A stretch of DNA of 64,000 nucleotides from Purpureocillium takamizusanense (lineage: Eukaryota > Ascomycota > Sordariomycetes > Hypocreales > Ophiocordycipitaceae), in assembly GCF_022605165.1 (NCBI RefSeq), contig NC_063069.1, forward strand, positions 4,650,001-4,714,000, in the 5' to 3' direction. The notes under the pieces were generated by a model. The model saw only the letters and a list, made by a program, of their open reading frames with translations. It was not told where the DNA came from and did no database searches. Numbering within the stretch: the stretch's first letter is position 1; the number at the start of each line of letters is the position of its first letter. This document shows, piece after piece, positions 33,763 through 46,600 of this stretch. The translations under genes were made by a program, and so were the position numbers.

Positions 33763-35642
33763 TTACTTGGCTCCTCCTCCTCCTTCTCCCCACTGACAGT
33801 CGCGCAGCGGTGTATCCCACCACTCCCGCCGCGCAGGTCGCACTGCCGCACAGCGCTGAAGCCGCCTCTCTGCGAGCTCCTCGTCGCGGCGGCGGCGGGC
33901 GATCCTGCTGTCGACGAGCATCTCCTCCCTCGTGCGCCCGACCTTGGCCGCCGACGAGCCCTCGGGCCCGTACACGTACGCGCCCGGCGCCCCCGCCGTC
34001 GCCCCGGCCAGGCGCCGCAGGATCCAGCACGACGACGCCGGCGCATCGGCCCGCCGCGGGTGCCGCCAGGGCTTCTCCATGACGCAGAAGACGAGCGCGT
34101 CGGCGACGCCCTGCAGGCACATGCTGGTCACCGAGGCCATCACCATGCCGAACGGCGCCTTGCGTCTGTCTGCGCCCATAAGGAACGACACGTAGGGCAC
34201 GATCCACACGGCGGTGTAGACGGCCGGGTATATGAAGAGCTGCCGCAGGGACCGTCGGATCTTGTCGCGCGCTTGGGCCGTGCTGGTGACGCCCAGCGTC
34301 GTGGGCCCGCCAACGACGATTCCCGTCATCGAATCCGCGCCCCGGGAGCCAAGGTTCAACATCGACATGTCGTTGGACGGCGAGGATGCCCGCGAGCCCC
34401 CCGTCATCGCCGTCGTTCTCGTCAACGGACGGCCCCATATTGACCTCACGGCGGCGGCTGGGCTGCTTGGCGTCGCGGGATGGGCCGGCTGCGCCGTGCT
34501 TGAGACGTTGCCTCTCAGTGAGGGCAGCTCCAAGACGCTCGGGAACTGCGAAAAGTACGGGTTCGAGAAGGAGCGGCTGCGAGCTTGGTAAGGCGTCGAA
34601 ATCTCCGAAGACGCGTCTCGCCTGATACTGTCCTGAGAGATGGACACCGAAGACCCGGCATACAACGGGGGGATTCCCACGACGGTCCAAATGGACGGCC
34701 TCCGGTCCTTGGCGACCGACTCCCCATCGCACGACGGCGTTGGAGGTATCAACCCGTGATACGCAATGGGGGGCGTCGGCGGAATCGACATGGTGGTTTG
34801 TGGCCTCGGAGACGCTTCCGCCTCCTGTCGTGCCCGCACCACGCCCCTCCTGCGTCCAGCCGTGCCCGTCTTGGCGAAGCGTCCCAGGATGAGCTTGAAG
34901 TACACATACGTCGACAAGTACATGGCGAGGATGCCAACCAGGACAGTGGTCCGCGGGATCCAGCTGAGCACTCTGCGCGTCCACCTCGGCTTGGTCGGCA
35001 GGTAGCAGTACGGGCCCTCGTTGGCAAAGGCCGGCTTGTTGATGAAGGCGAGAGACGCTAGAAGGAACGGGATGAGGATAAAGGCGGCGTAGGCGACGCG
35101 CTTGTACGAGTAGAGGCCGCTGCCGCCGCGGAAGATGTACATGGTCTTGTGCAGGGCGAACAGGATGACGGCCACATCGCACGCCTCGATGCCCAGCGTC
35201 AGGAAGAAGCCAGAAATCTGGCAAAAGGGCGTGGCGGTCTCGACGGTGCCGTGCGTTAGCTCTGCAGCGGCGAAGATGACGAACCACAGGGACTTGAGCA
35301 TGTCACTCTGTATAAGGAGAATAATGAGGCTTTCCCCGGGGCGGCACGTCAGTCTTCCTCCCGTCTCGAAAACAGGGGGCAACACGGCGAAGGGGAGGAC
35401 AGCCGAGCAATGTTGGGAGACACTCACTCGTGACGGAAACTACGCCTCATCCGCAGGAACCAAAAAGTCGTCAGCATCGTCGCCACGACGCTGAGCGAGG
35501 CCACTGTCACCGAGGTGACTCGAAAAGCCTGCAGCTGTGCCTCGCTGTAGTCGCGTTGCTGGTGATGCCTGCGCACTGGCGGCGAGCCCGCGGCGGCGAG
35601 CCATGCCGCAGAGGCTCCGTAGTCACCGACATGCTGCCCCAT
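33763..35642 (-). CDS. Git3/Gpr1-type G protein-coupled receptor
   Basis: A 593-residue plasma-membrane receptor of the fungal Git3/Gpr1 (glucose/cAMP pathway) class. Exons are 35428-35642 and 33763-35329 (98-nt intron). The junction restores RMRRSFRH then DLIILLIQSDMLKSLWF, a conserved stretch joining TM1 and TM2. Five membrane helices lie before residue 222 and two after about 430. The third cytoplasmic loop is very long (about 223-430), Ser/Pro-rich and likely the G-protein/regulatory surface. Cysteines in TPFCQISG and EGPYCYLP may form the extracellular disulfide. The tail is basic and ends with REWWDTP, typical of the class. I chose the ATG at 35642 (MGQHVGDYGASAAW); upstream in-frame sequence starts only with Gln/Arg-rich low complexity. 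The ligand is unknown. Confidence 0.9.
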
Positions 35643-37808
35643 GGGCACGATCGGACCGCCCCACAGACGGCGTCCCCGGCGGAGGGCATAAGATGTCGAG
35701 GCTTGTCGTTGCTGTTGCCGTTGTTGATGTCGTTGTCGTTGCCGCACGAGACGTCTGCGGGAGGATCAGAGGAGGAGGTCGTCGGAGGAGGGCGATGATG
35801 ATGATTCCCGTCGCCACCAGCAGATCCGATCCTAGTACAGATGCTCAGTCTGCCGCCGACGGCAGACGGCATGACAAGCCTGGTGTGGACCTAGCTCAGC
35901 GAGGACGAGTCAAGTTGTTTTTCTTTGCAAGACGAGCGTTGATGCGTGGGCGCGCACGGAGACGGCCGAGGAGACAAAGTAGAGAAAGTGCGTGGCGGAG
36001 ATGCAAGCCACGGGAAACGCAGAGGCCACCCACTTGCAGAGTACGGGACGAGATGCAGGAGAGCCAGCTGCTGGCCCAAGCGGTCGAGCCGGATGAATGG
36101 ATTGGGCGTTGTGATGGTGGTGGTGGTGGTGGTGGTGGTGGTGTAGCCTCTAGTAGGTGTTCAAAGCTCTCTCCCTGGCGGTGATGATGGCGGCGACGAC
36201 GACGATGATGATCGTGATGATGGGAGTCCTGCCATTTAGGTTACAAAAGGTAAAAGAAAGCCGCAGGAGAGCAAAGAAAGAGAAAGAGAATGTTTGTTGG
36301 GGAGCACGGTGGCCTGAGCACGCGGGCCCTTGCCCTCGTTGCTTTTTCCTCTCTCGAGGATCGTGTCGCGGCGGGTTGCGTGCGTGATCCCCCATCTCCC
36401 TCTCTCATACCTCCAGACCAGAATATGCACTCCACAGATTCAATCGTGCGATCAGACCCCATCCTATCCATCCCGGCCAGAGCCCGTTTCCTCGCCTCGC
36501 CTTGCCTTGCCTTGCCTTGCATTGCCCTTGTGGTGTGGGGAGAAGGACCGACTTGCAAAACGAAATAACCGGCCATGACTGGGATGTGATGATCACTGAC
36601 CCGTTCGTTCGTTCCTTCCCTTTTACCGCGAGGAAGGCATCGACCGGTGCCAGCCAGCCAGCCAGCCAGTCGGGCAGTCACGAACCTCTTGCATGGGCGG
36701 CACTTGCATATTTGCATACTCCGTCCATTTTCGGGGTCACGCTCTCCTTTGTGTCCCTCTCTCTTGCTTTCCTCCTTGTTTCTGTTTCTCCCCCTCCCCC
36801 CCCCCCCGTCGCGAGGAGCTGCGCTCTCCCCCGAACTCGCAGTAGTGGCTCTCATCATTGCTTGTGAGCTGCAGCTTTCCTTTGGGGCCACGGGCTATCG
36901 CAGCCAACGCGCGTTTTGGGACATCCGGGCGGCTAATCCCCGTTGGTCCGCCCGCGCCCCCGGCAGATAATCGTGATTTATTATCTCAAAAGGCTCCCGA
37001 AAAAGCAAGATCCCGGCAGCGGCTCTTGGGGTCCCTGTCTGCCCTGGGGGCGCGCAGGTCGAGGCCCCCACCCTCCTGAGCGATGCTCACGATCGAGGAT
37101 GGGAGTACCCATCTTGTCCTCTTTTTTTTTCTGCTTGCTGTACTGCACTGCCAACAACGGACCTCGACCGAGGGATTCTCCCGTCGAGCAAGTTTTATGT
37201 CGGAGGGGTAGACAGGCGCGTCATTTTCATTTTCACAGCAGTTTCATAGCGCTCGCTCGGGCAACTGCTCTCACGCTGTCACAAAATGACTCTGGGGCGG
37301 TGCAACTGGTCAATATTATCAGTAACAAAGCAACTAGCATCGGACGTGTTCCATCATGGCACAGGCACGTCTCCAGCTCAGCGACGAGTCTCAGTCCGTG
37401 GGGAGGGGAGTGAGTGGGTGGGTGATCACGCCGATGTGGCTGAATCGCCCGAGACATTGATAATCACTACAAGAAGTTGAAGCTTGAGCACGGCCGGACA
37501 AGTTTGCAGTGCCTCAGATCGAGAGGCATCGAATGAGTCTCACTGTAGTCTAGTTGTCTATGTACAGATCAGTCATTGCGGCGTTCTCAGCATGCTTCAC
37601 TGTCGGCCAACAACTTTTCGGAACGATGATGTCGCTTGGTCTTGTTGCCAACTTCCCGGCCCGCTCCCCCTGTGCTCCATTCCTCATCAATATGATACCT
37701 CTCCAATACTTACTCTATTAGTCTAGCGCTATTCAATCTCTTCCGGCCCTTTGAAACTGCGTAGAGTCTTATCTCCATTCGCAGCCACCGAGATGCAGCG
37801 GGTTCCAC
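35643..37808. other. Intergenic region upstream of the GPCR with simple repeats
   Basis: About 2.2 kb. It contains a GGT trinucleotide run (36115-36143), CCTTG pentamers (about 36496-36526), a CCAG tetramer run (36650-36669) and a poly-C run near 36796-36807. Frames here are low-complexity and not credible as genes. A long 5' leader of the GPCR could occupy part of it. Confidence 0.5.
36115..36143. repeat. (GGT)n trinucleotide microsatellite
   Basis: About nine tandem TGG/GGT units lie in the region upstream of the GPCR gene. Confidence 0.85.
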
Positions 37809-38402
37809 TTACACGCGGACCACACCAGCGTGTCCGTACAGCACGGCAGGGCTCCTTTTCTCCCGCATATCCCGCCTGGATTTTCGGTACCATAAGAACA
37901 AACAGCCGAGGACTGCCATCGTGCCGGCTGACGCGCCGACTGCGATGCCGGCGATATATCCAGCTGCGACAGAGGTGTCCCAGTCCCCAAATGGGCGGTC
38001 AAGTCGATCGCCTTTTGCCGAGGCGTTCGCATTCAACGGCCACGTTATATATCTGTCGACTTGTGAAGTCGGGTCGACAGATGCCGTTGGGGCCGATGGA
38101 GGCGAGATTGGCAACGAATACGACGAAACGGCTGCCGTCGGTACAGATTCTGGTATGGATGAGAGGACGGATAGTGAGTGAGTCGCATTCATGTTTCCAC
38201 CACAACGCTCTTCGCCTGTTGAGCATTCCGATTGTACCTCAGCCAACGGCGCCAGCGAACTTGAAATAGGAGAGAACGCGGCGGTTGATGCGCTTGGATG
38301 AGAAATCGGCGTAGGTGCAATGGCTACCGTCATTGATTGCGCAGGGGTCGATCTGGCAGCACCCGATGAAGCGCGAGGGCTGGAAGCGCCATCAAGCGGC
38401 AA
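37809..38402 (-). CDS. Ser/Thr-rich single-pass membrane protein (5' end unresolved)
   Basis: I do not recognise a named family. The frame encodes a Ser/Thr/Pro/Ala-rich stretch of about 140 residues, then a glycine-rich membrane helix (YIAGIAVGASAGTMAVLGCL), a basic stop-transfer WYRKSRRDMREKR and a short tail ending at 37809. This layout is common in fungal cell-surface or wall-sensor-like proteins with an O-mannosylated ectodomain. The frame continues to 38402 but begins there with TTG. The first internal ATG is at 38333, and no signal peptide is encoded in this exon. An upstream exon is therefore likely. GTAAGA near 38494 and CCTAAG near 38441 are possible splice ends, but their phase did not fit a clean upstream frame. 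Confidence 0.5.
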   Translation of the reverse strand: MPLDGASSPRASSGAARSTPAQSMTVAIAPTPISHPSASTAAFSPISSSLAPLAEVQSECSTGEERCGGNMNATHSLSVLSSIPESVPTAAVSSYSLPISPPSAPTASVDPTSQVDRYITWPLNANASAKGDRLDRPFGDWDTSVAAGYIAGIAVGASAGTMAVLGCLFLWYRKSRRDMREKRSPAVLYGHAGVVRV

Positions 38403-39110
38403 GAATGTCTCCGGTGTATAGATAGGAATAGTCCATACTTAGGCACCTAAGAAGCCGAATGAACCGCGGCCACGAGATCATATATGGGATCTTACCTCAA
38501 CCGCGCTTCAAGACCCTGTGTTTAATGAGAACCCCATAGAGGCTGCGCGATACCCGCATGCTGTACTTTGCGTGCCATCCCGTCGTTACCGAGCGTCGTA
38601 CAGCTCGAGCCAACGCACATCTTCTATGGTGGCCATCCCGTGAGCGCAATTGCCGTGTCTAAGGCATCGCTCCCGCCACTATCACGAAAATGTTAGACCG
38701 TATGGACCAAACTGGGGCTTCTAGGCCTGTTCCTCAGCCGTTCAGAATGGACGGAGATTGCAAGCTCCTTTAGTGGGCGTAATGGGACTGATTTGTGCAG
38801 AGGCATCATAGACATCTTTGAGGAGTTTCTGTTCACGCGCGTTGTGTTTTAATTCTTCTATATACTTTTCGCCGCCCCCACGAATAACTTTTTAATCCGG
38901 CTTAGTTAAGTGATGAGCCAATTCCGGGCACCCATTGATTAATAGCCACTTTTGGTTTCGTGTCCTGCTGTATTGGACCGGCTCTGGTGTACCACCAACC
39001 TTGCAGCAACGTCGAATAAGCAAATGCCGCCTCGCCCTTCAACGCAGCGTCTCGCACGCCGAGATCCCCATCCAGATTTCCAACCGGCCCAACTTTCTCT
39101 AGAAACCTGC
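38403..39110. other. Region between the membrane protein and SNF2-RING gene A
   Basis: About 0.7 kb. It may contain a missing 5' exon of the membrane-protein gene and the 3' UTR of the SNF2-RING gene. No complete gene was found. Confidence 0.4.
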
Positions 39111-42100
39111 TCAGTGCTGAACCCGACGTTTCTTCCTCGCCCCAGTAGTCACGCAATCGTCCTTGCTCGTTTCCTTTGGATAAAACAGCTCCTCCAAGGC
39201 CTTTTCGCTAATCCCTGCAGGGATGTGGTCGTCATCCTGCAGAGCATGGTCGATTTCCTTGTCTTTGGAATTCTGCACCGAGGCAATCCGCTCATCAATG
39301 GCGGCACGTGCCATGATCCGCACAAGGTGGGTGGCCTTGTTCTGGCCGATTCGGAGCACGCGGCAGAACGCCTGCTTCTCCTGCACCGTGTTCCACCATG
39401 GGTCGACGATGATCACGCGGTTCGCTGCGGTCAAGTTCAGCGATTGTCCGCCGCTCTGCATCGTAGCAATCTGGAGCACAAAAATGTTAGGAATGGCCAT
39501 AAGGCTGATGAAAGGGGCGCTATGGCTTACGAGAATCTTCTTGGACGGGTCCTGCTTGAAGTCATCCAACGCGGTGATCTTCTGCGTCTGCGTCATTGTG
39601 CCCACGTAGTAGAGGAAACTGCCATTAGCCAGCTCTAGCATGCGTCCAAGAACCTTGGCTGTCATGATGAATTGCACAAACACTATCATTTGTTAAAACA
39701 TCCGCTTTTCGGAGGTCAACGGGTCAGGTATCGTACCTATGATCTTGTCGTCGGGGTGATCCTGCTGCCATGTGCCCACGACCGCCATGGCCGCGGTCAA
39801 CTTGGAACTCGGAAGCAACGTGTACGTGCGGTCTAAAGCAGACGCAAGGAAGCTCCCATTCTCGCCCGCGTCCCGTGAGGGGAGCACACCATTCGCATCG
39901 CGACCCGGTTCGCGAAACCCGGGCGGCTTGCTACTCACAATGTGTGCCAGTGTCTTCAACGTGCGAAGTTCACCAAGCTCCGCCTTGCAATCAGGCTCAT
40001 TGCATGTTCCTCCACCTTGCTGGCTGGTGGTAGAAATAGCCAAGGATGCCTGGCTCTCTCGAACCTGACGTCGGTTGATCGCTGCGCTTTCTTGCAACGC
40101 GACAATGTAGCATTCTGCGCAGTAGCAATGTCGGCACTGCATATTGACTCATGTTAACATCCTTCCTGGTGCTTCTCCAGACGTGCGCAATGACACTTAC
40201 CAACTCCAGCTGTACGGGACGAATCGGGGGCGTCTGGAGCTTGCAGCGCGAACAGGTGATGTGCTTCACACTCTGTTCGCTCTCAATCAGGTCAAGTAGG
40301 CCATGCCAGTCAAAAATGCCCCCGAATACCGCTTCGGGTAAGCTTTGAAGAAGATCAATCCCTTTCTCGTACCCCGAGAGGCAGCGAGTGTCGCCGCCGG
40401 TTGTCAACAGTTGCGTTAAGATGGATACCTCTCTACCAAGCGTAGACAAACCTTGTTTCAGGCGTTGTATTGTGGACAGCGTGACCTTCTCACGAAGGAA
40501 TCTGTCCAAATTGAACGCGTGAGAGGCTGCTTGTCTCAATCGTGTGAACTTGGCATATTGCCAAAGGGCTTCTTCATTGGCCTGTTCGCGATCCTCTGGC
40601 AAGTCCCGCTTTCTCTTGACTTTCCGTCGTGCAGCTTGAATTGCGCGTATCTTCTGGTCGAAGTACTCGACAATTTCACTATTGGATATAAGGTCAGTCA
40701 CTTCAGATGTCGCTACCAGACTGTAGGACTAATTCTCGTACCGTGCGAGAATCATCTCTTGCTTTGATAGCGGAACCCAGATGTCACAGATGTTGCTTTT
40801 TGGGAGATCGAGAAGTTGGTGACCTAAAAATGTGTCCTTCAAAGTTCTGTAATGAGGTGTAAGTAAGACTAAAACAGAGGAGCTGGGCAATACAAAGAAA
40901 TGGTCAGTCCCTTACCGGCGATACATGATCATCGAGACCAGGGCCTCAAAATTGTCGTTCGATCCGTCCTATGTGGTGGTAAGCTCAGCTAGTGACATCC
41001 TCGTCTGGCAACCACCAACTTTGACGTACCCCTTTCATGTACGTCTTTTTGAAAGAGACCAGACTTTCCGTGAAGTGACAGCGAAGAAACTTCAAATAAG
41101 GATAAAATTCTTTGCATGCAAGGTCAGTGAGGCTCTCTAATGAGAACATGCATTTGACGGTCTACAAACCTTCAACGGAGTTTGAGAGTGGAGTGCCGCT
41201 CAGAGCCCACCGATGCTTGCCCTTCAGCGCACAGCACACTGTCGTGCCTATGAAGGTTAGTTCTCGAGAAGAGCCATCTAGATGTCAGCCAGTGTCTATG
41301 TGGCCATCACTGCTGCCATCGTTGATGCCATTGCTGGCTTTCTCAGATGGCTTTGCTCGTGTTGGCCACATGGATACGGGCTGACTTCAAATGGCTCTTC
41401 TCTAGGTCCATTAACTCGCACAGTCAACGGGGCTAAACCAAGACATACTTCGACTCGCGAGGTTTTTGATGGCGTGAGCCTCATCCAAAACGATGCGATA
41501 CCAGTTCACCTGGAACATGATTCCTTTCTTTCTTTCGAGCTCCCTGTTCAGAGCCCTCTCATTACTTGCATAGCGCTTCTCGATATCCTTGATTGTGCCG
41601 GCTTTCGGGTACTGGGCGCGGAGCTCGTTGTAGGTGGTGATGCTGATCATCTGTTAGAAGTGCCTCCATTGTCGTGCCGGTGTTCCGCTTACATGACTCT
41701 TTTCTTCTTCATTTCTCTGTTTGGGATAGTTTCCTTGGAGTTGTAAACCATGATTGAACCAGGCTTCTTCATGTGCGTTTCCACCTCAGTCTTCCACTGC
41801 ATGGCCGTCGCTTGGTTTGGAACGACAACGAGTGTTGCGCGCCAGAACTCTTTGCTATCCGACTTCGACGGCGGATTCGAAGCCATGCAAGTAAGGGTCA
41901 TGACTGTCTTCCCAAGACCCATCACATCACCAAGCAGCCCACCAGACGGCGCTACCTGGCTGCGCTCTCTGTCCAGCATCCAGGCCGTCGCAGTGATCTG
42001 GTAGCTGTACAAGGTATTGCGCATTCTGGTGTGTCGCCACATACCGTTTTCTGCCTTTATAAGCCTTTTGAACGTCGTCCGCACGGCGTACTGAAGATCG

Positions 42101-42760
42101 ACCTCTTGTGTTGCCGTGCGGCGACTGTCAGCTCCCTCGGGGATGCTCTTCTTGATGAGCTTGAACTGATCCTTCCAGCTAGCGGCAGAAATGGTCGGCA
42201 TGCTTGGTGCATCGGCTCGCGCATCTTCGTCGAGAGTATGCAATTCAGTCTGCATACGTTCAAAAATGCGATACCCTTGAGCATGATGGTTGTTGTTGTT
42301 GGCGTTGTGTCGTGGAGCGCCTCTCGTGGAATTTGAAGCTGCATCTCGTGTTGGGCTAATGGACAGCCGTGCCCGATGCAAACGGTTGTATTGAAAGGGG
42401 CCGTCAATGGCAGAGGAAACATCGATGTCCTCTTCTTCGTTTATGTCTTTGATCAGCTCGCAAATTTCGCGGAGTTACGTTTTTGTAGGTATATTTTATC
42501 TCACCATCTTGATACTTGTCATCTGTGTTGTTGCCATCGGAATCTGATGAGTCTGAGCTAGAACTTGAGTTAGATTCTGGATTTTCGACCAATTCTGAAG
42601 AGTTATTGATGTCCGCGTCATCAAACAGTCTGGTCAGATCCGTGGACGGGGGTGGTGTCGTGAAGTCTCGACTGTTTCCTCCCCCAGCGTTGGCTCTATC
42701 TGGCTGCTCGTCATATTCCTGGGGAGGTTCGCGGCTGTGGTGCCGGCGGGGCTCCTCCAT
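39111..42760 (-). CDS. SNF2-family ATPase with inserted RING finger (Rad5/Rad16-like), copy A
   Basis: I rebuilt 11 exons: 42505-42760, 41693-42446, 41449-41642, 41170-41247, 41030-41109, 40916-40968, 40742-40846, 40201-40678, 39737-40136, 39531-39682 and 39111-39470 (969 residues, frame intact throughout). Motifs: Walker A GDVMGLGKT (Lys about 265), DEAH 390-393, ALSGTPLSN, a RING-type cysteine/histidine set between the helicase lobes (C649, C652, C667, H669, C672, C675, C710, C715), VFVQFIMTAKVLG, SGGQSLNLT and FCRVLRIGQ. The domain order is that of Rad5/Rad16/HLTF proteins, which couple DNA translocation to ubiquitin ligation in DNA repair. The acidic N-terminus is low complexity. The usual acidic residues before MGLGKT (ADE) are partly changed. 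It lies directly downstream of its paralogue. A non-repair, lineage-specific role is possible. Confidence 0.85.
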
Positions 42761-43608
42761 CCCTGTCGTCGACGGACTGTAGCAGTCCTACTTAGTCGCT
42801 GAAGTCGGGGCGGAGGAGGCGAATGTCCGAGAACGACAAGGTTTCAATAGGGAAGGCTCTGATTTTGACGTGCGTCACCCGATGCATTAGGAAGGATTGA
42901 AGGTCGAGCTCTCTGTGAAGCCAGCTGGGGTTGGAGGAGAGTAAGCAAACGCAAGGGAGAATCTCTGTGAAGAAGTGAGCTGATGAATGAGAAATTGAGC
43001 TCTGTCGCCTCTGAGAGGGAGCCTGTAAGTTATAAGAACATTCACTCGGTGATTCAGTGATGTGCGTTTTTGCGCTCGCTGTGGCAACACAGCAAACGGA
43101 CTCGCACTCTTGCTGTTCAACTGTGCCCCTCAGGTAGCTGGACACTCCTTCACAATTTTGTTCCAGTTGGTGCTGGGGCCTTGCGTTCTATTGTGTCTCT
43201 CAACGTGTATACATTGCGGCATTGATTGTGGTAATGCCCATCCTGCCTTCCACTCTCTACCCGCAGCGGCGATTCGTCATGCTTATGTTATATTAAGTTG
43301 TGAAGTTAAACTAACTCCAGTCTCTTGTGCTTAACGGGCTCTACTTCTTTCACAACAGTCGATCATGAATAGATGCGAACTAGGGATTTGACTGTCAAAA
43401 GGGTATTAAGGCATGAACCCAATGTCCGTTAACTGCTCTGGAGGTCACTCATGACCTGTGTGTCAACTAGCCGCCCTGTTTAAAAGAGTGCCCCCTGCAC
43501 GGTCCTGGCACCACATCGTGCCCTCACACTTGTCCGACTTGCATCTCTCTCCATTTTCCTTCTTCCACTCATCCCCCCAGCCCTTCAGCCTACTATAAAA
43601 CGAACCGC
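42761..43608. other. Spacer between the tandem SNF2-RING genes
   Basis: About 0.85 kb holding the promoter of copy A and the 3' end of copy B. No additional gene is seen. Confidence 0.5.
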
Positions 43609-46600
43609 TCAGTTCTTCTTCTTGCTCAGGCGGCCGCGACCACCCGGCTTCGCACCACGCGGTGCCCCCTTTCCCTTCTTTGGCTTCTCCTTTTCCTCCT
43701 CCAGCAAATCGGCAATATCCGAGACATCAACAGGGCTGTCGAAGCTTTCGTCTTCGTGAGAATTAGCCTGCAAAGCGTGATTAACCTCGGCGGACTTCAA
43801 TCGCTGCAATTCGGTCACCCTATCGTCCATTCCGCTAGCGGCGATGATGCGGACAAGGTGGCATATCTTTGTCTGTCCGATGCGGAGGACGCGCCCGAAG
43901 GCCTGGTCTTCCAGGACGTGGTTCCACCAAATGTCAATGAGAATGACACGGTTGGCGATCTGGAAGTCCTTTCCTTCGCCGCCGCTCTGCAAGGTAGCAA
44001 CCTAAAAATTGTGTGTGAGCGCGAGAGTCAGGCTTGGGAATAGAGATTACGCACCAACACGTGCGGAACCACCGTATTGCCATCTTTCAGCACCACCTTA
44101 CCCGCCGTAAACGCATCAATGGCTCTCTGTCGTCTCTCCCCTCCCATGTCGCCGACAAGGTAAAGGAAGCCGACATTCGCACCACCAAGCATCAAGCCGA
44201 GGAGTTTGGCCGTCGCCACGAATTGCGTGAAAACTATGAAACGTAAGTGAGGGAAACTCACATACGAGTTGAATGACATACCCACGATCTTGTCGCCGGG
44301 GGCCTCGGACAGCCATGTGGCGATGATAGCCATCGCCGCCGTGAGCTTGGTACTGGGTGGCAAAGGGTACTTGTCTTTGCGCAAGGCGCAAGCTACAAAG
44401 AAATCACCACTCTTGACTTCACCACTGCCCTTGAGGTTGACGCTGTTTCCCATGCTGTCCCTTCCGGGTTCCTTCAACTTCTGATGCTTTGCCTGTCGGG
44501 CGACGTGCCTAAGAGTCTCGAAGTTTAGCTTTGCCTTCATTGGCTTGCCACAACCGGGGCCCAAGCAGTCCTAGTAGAGATCAAGCAGTATGATATTAGC
44601 ATGCATTTGCATTGCCTGCTGCAACGAGTTGCAAAACGGGACGCACCGGGTAAACCTTGAACTCGAGCTTGATTCGATTTTCTTCGCTGAAGCAGACCTC
44701 ACAATACGCATGCTCGCACTATCCATGTCCAATGGATCGAGATTAGCAAGAAAGCTAGATTACCTGTAGACAATTACCTGACGAACCTGTTCCAGGAGTG
44801 TCGGGACCACCAACGGGTCGTTCATGTCCGCGTTACAGCGCACACACTTTGAGCAGATTTTGGCCCTCTGTTCATCGGCAATGAGGCTAAGCAACGCTCC
44901 CACATCAAATGCGCCGCCGTACACGTTGTCATTCCGATCGCGAACATGTTGAATGCCCACCTCGTACTGTTCCATCGCGTCCTTGGTGGTCTGGTTTGCG
45001 AGCATCTGGTCGATTAGTGGCACAGTGTCCCCAAGTGCGTGCAGTTTGCTTTGAAGGTCAGTAATTTGTTCCAAAGAGAATGACGCGCGCAGGAGGTTCT
45101 CGACATTGAAGAAGTGCGATATGAACTGTCGTCGCTTGACAATGTCGCTCGCGCCTTTTTCGGTCTTGCCCGTGGGCGAGTCGGCAACACAGTCCTCGTC
45201 ATCTTCTTCACTGTCTGACTGTCTCTTCCCGAAATGAACATCCAGGGCTCTATGGCAGACCACACGAGAGGTTAGAGAAAGGCGATCATGCGCGATACTA
45301 GTGAGCAGGTTCAAGGGCTAGCCCAGTGTATACGTACTTCGCAAGGATCTTCTCTTCTAGAGAGAGTTCGACATGGATATCATAAGTCTTGTATCCTGGC
45401 AAGTCATCTAAGCGCCAGCCAAGAAAGGTGTGTTTCCACGTTCTATGCATGGAGTAGGTCAGAGGAAGGCCCGTACGGAGACTCGACGCGATCAGCAATA
45501 GTATACAGTATACGCACCGGCGATACATGACCCTGGTGACCAGATCACGGAAATGACTGTTGACCCGGCTGCCGCTCTACAGTTGAGGTAAGCTCAGTGA
45601 ACAAAAGATGTCAGCCTTGTGCGGCGATAGCACGCTGGTTGCTGACCATGTTCATGTACTGCTCTCGAAAACTTCTGGAGCTCTCCATGCCGTCGCAGCC
45701 TACAAACTTCAGTAGCGGGAAGAACTCTAGAGAATATCAGCATGACCGCAAAGAAATGGCGAAGAATGAATGGCCAGTGCTGACCTCTCGCAGTGTTGGC
45801 GATTGGGGTTGCAGTCAATGTCCAACGGTATTTGCCTTTGAGCGCCAAGCACGCAAGGTAGTCTGATCTCATCAGCACGATCACATGGATCATAGGCACT
45901 TGCTAGTATTAACTCACTACTTGTTGTCTCCTTTGTGATCTTGTGCGCTTCATCCAGTATCACTCTGAACCAATGGACGCAAAATAGATGTCCTGGGGTG
46001 TTCGATGCGTTAGCTTTGCGACGGCGTCCGGTACCACGTTTAGTCTGGTTGCGCGGATTTGGATACTGATCGCGAACTTGCTGATACGTGGCGATTCTAA
46101 AGATTCATCTTCGTTAGCAAGTTTCTACAACACGGAGAAGCACGATTCTCAGATGAGGGCTGGGGGGGGGGGAGGGCTCAGTAATATGACTGACACGATG
46201 GTACGCCTGCTGCTGGAACTGGGCCTGGAAAATTTTCCGGTCGAGTCGTAGATCGTTGTGTCATCCGCCCATTTCTCATTGCAGTGCTTCTCTACCTGCC
46301 TTGCCCACCTGACTGCGTCGTCTCGGCTTTGGACAACGACAAGTGTGGCCTTGGCGTACGTTTGCAAGTCTTCCTTGCTAGGACGGTTTCCCAAGATGCA
46401 GGCGAATGAGATGATGGTCTTTCCCAAGCCTGTGCCCAAGGCCAAAATCCCGCCAAGCGGTCTGCCTGGCGTGCACTCGCGCTCCAGCATCCACTTGGCA
46501 GCGGCGAGCTGAACTGGCCTGAGGGCAGTCTGCATCTCCTTGTACCTCCAGCTGTTGCCTTCTGGTTTCATGGCGTTGTGACCAAAGCAGTACACGGATT

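Noticed and set aside
36241..36891. A 216-codon minus-strand frame upstream of the GPCR
   Set aside because: Low-complexity reading of simple repeats, without conserved motifs.
41137..41169. A 33-nt intron in SNF2-RING copy A ending at the first in-frame AG
   Set aside because: Too short for a fungal intron. Using the acceptor 27 nt downstream gives a 60-nt intron and restores the family sequence EEFYPYLKFL.
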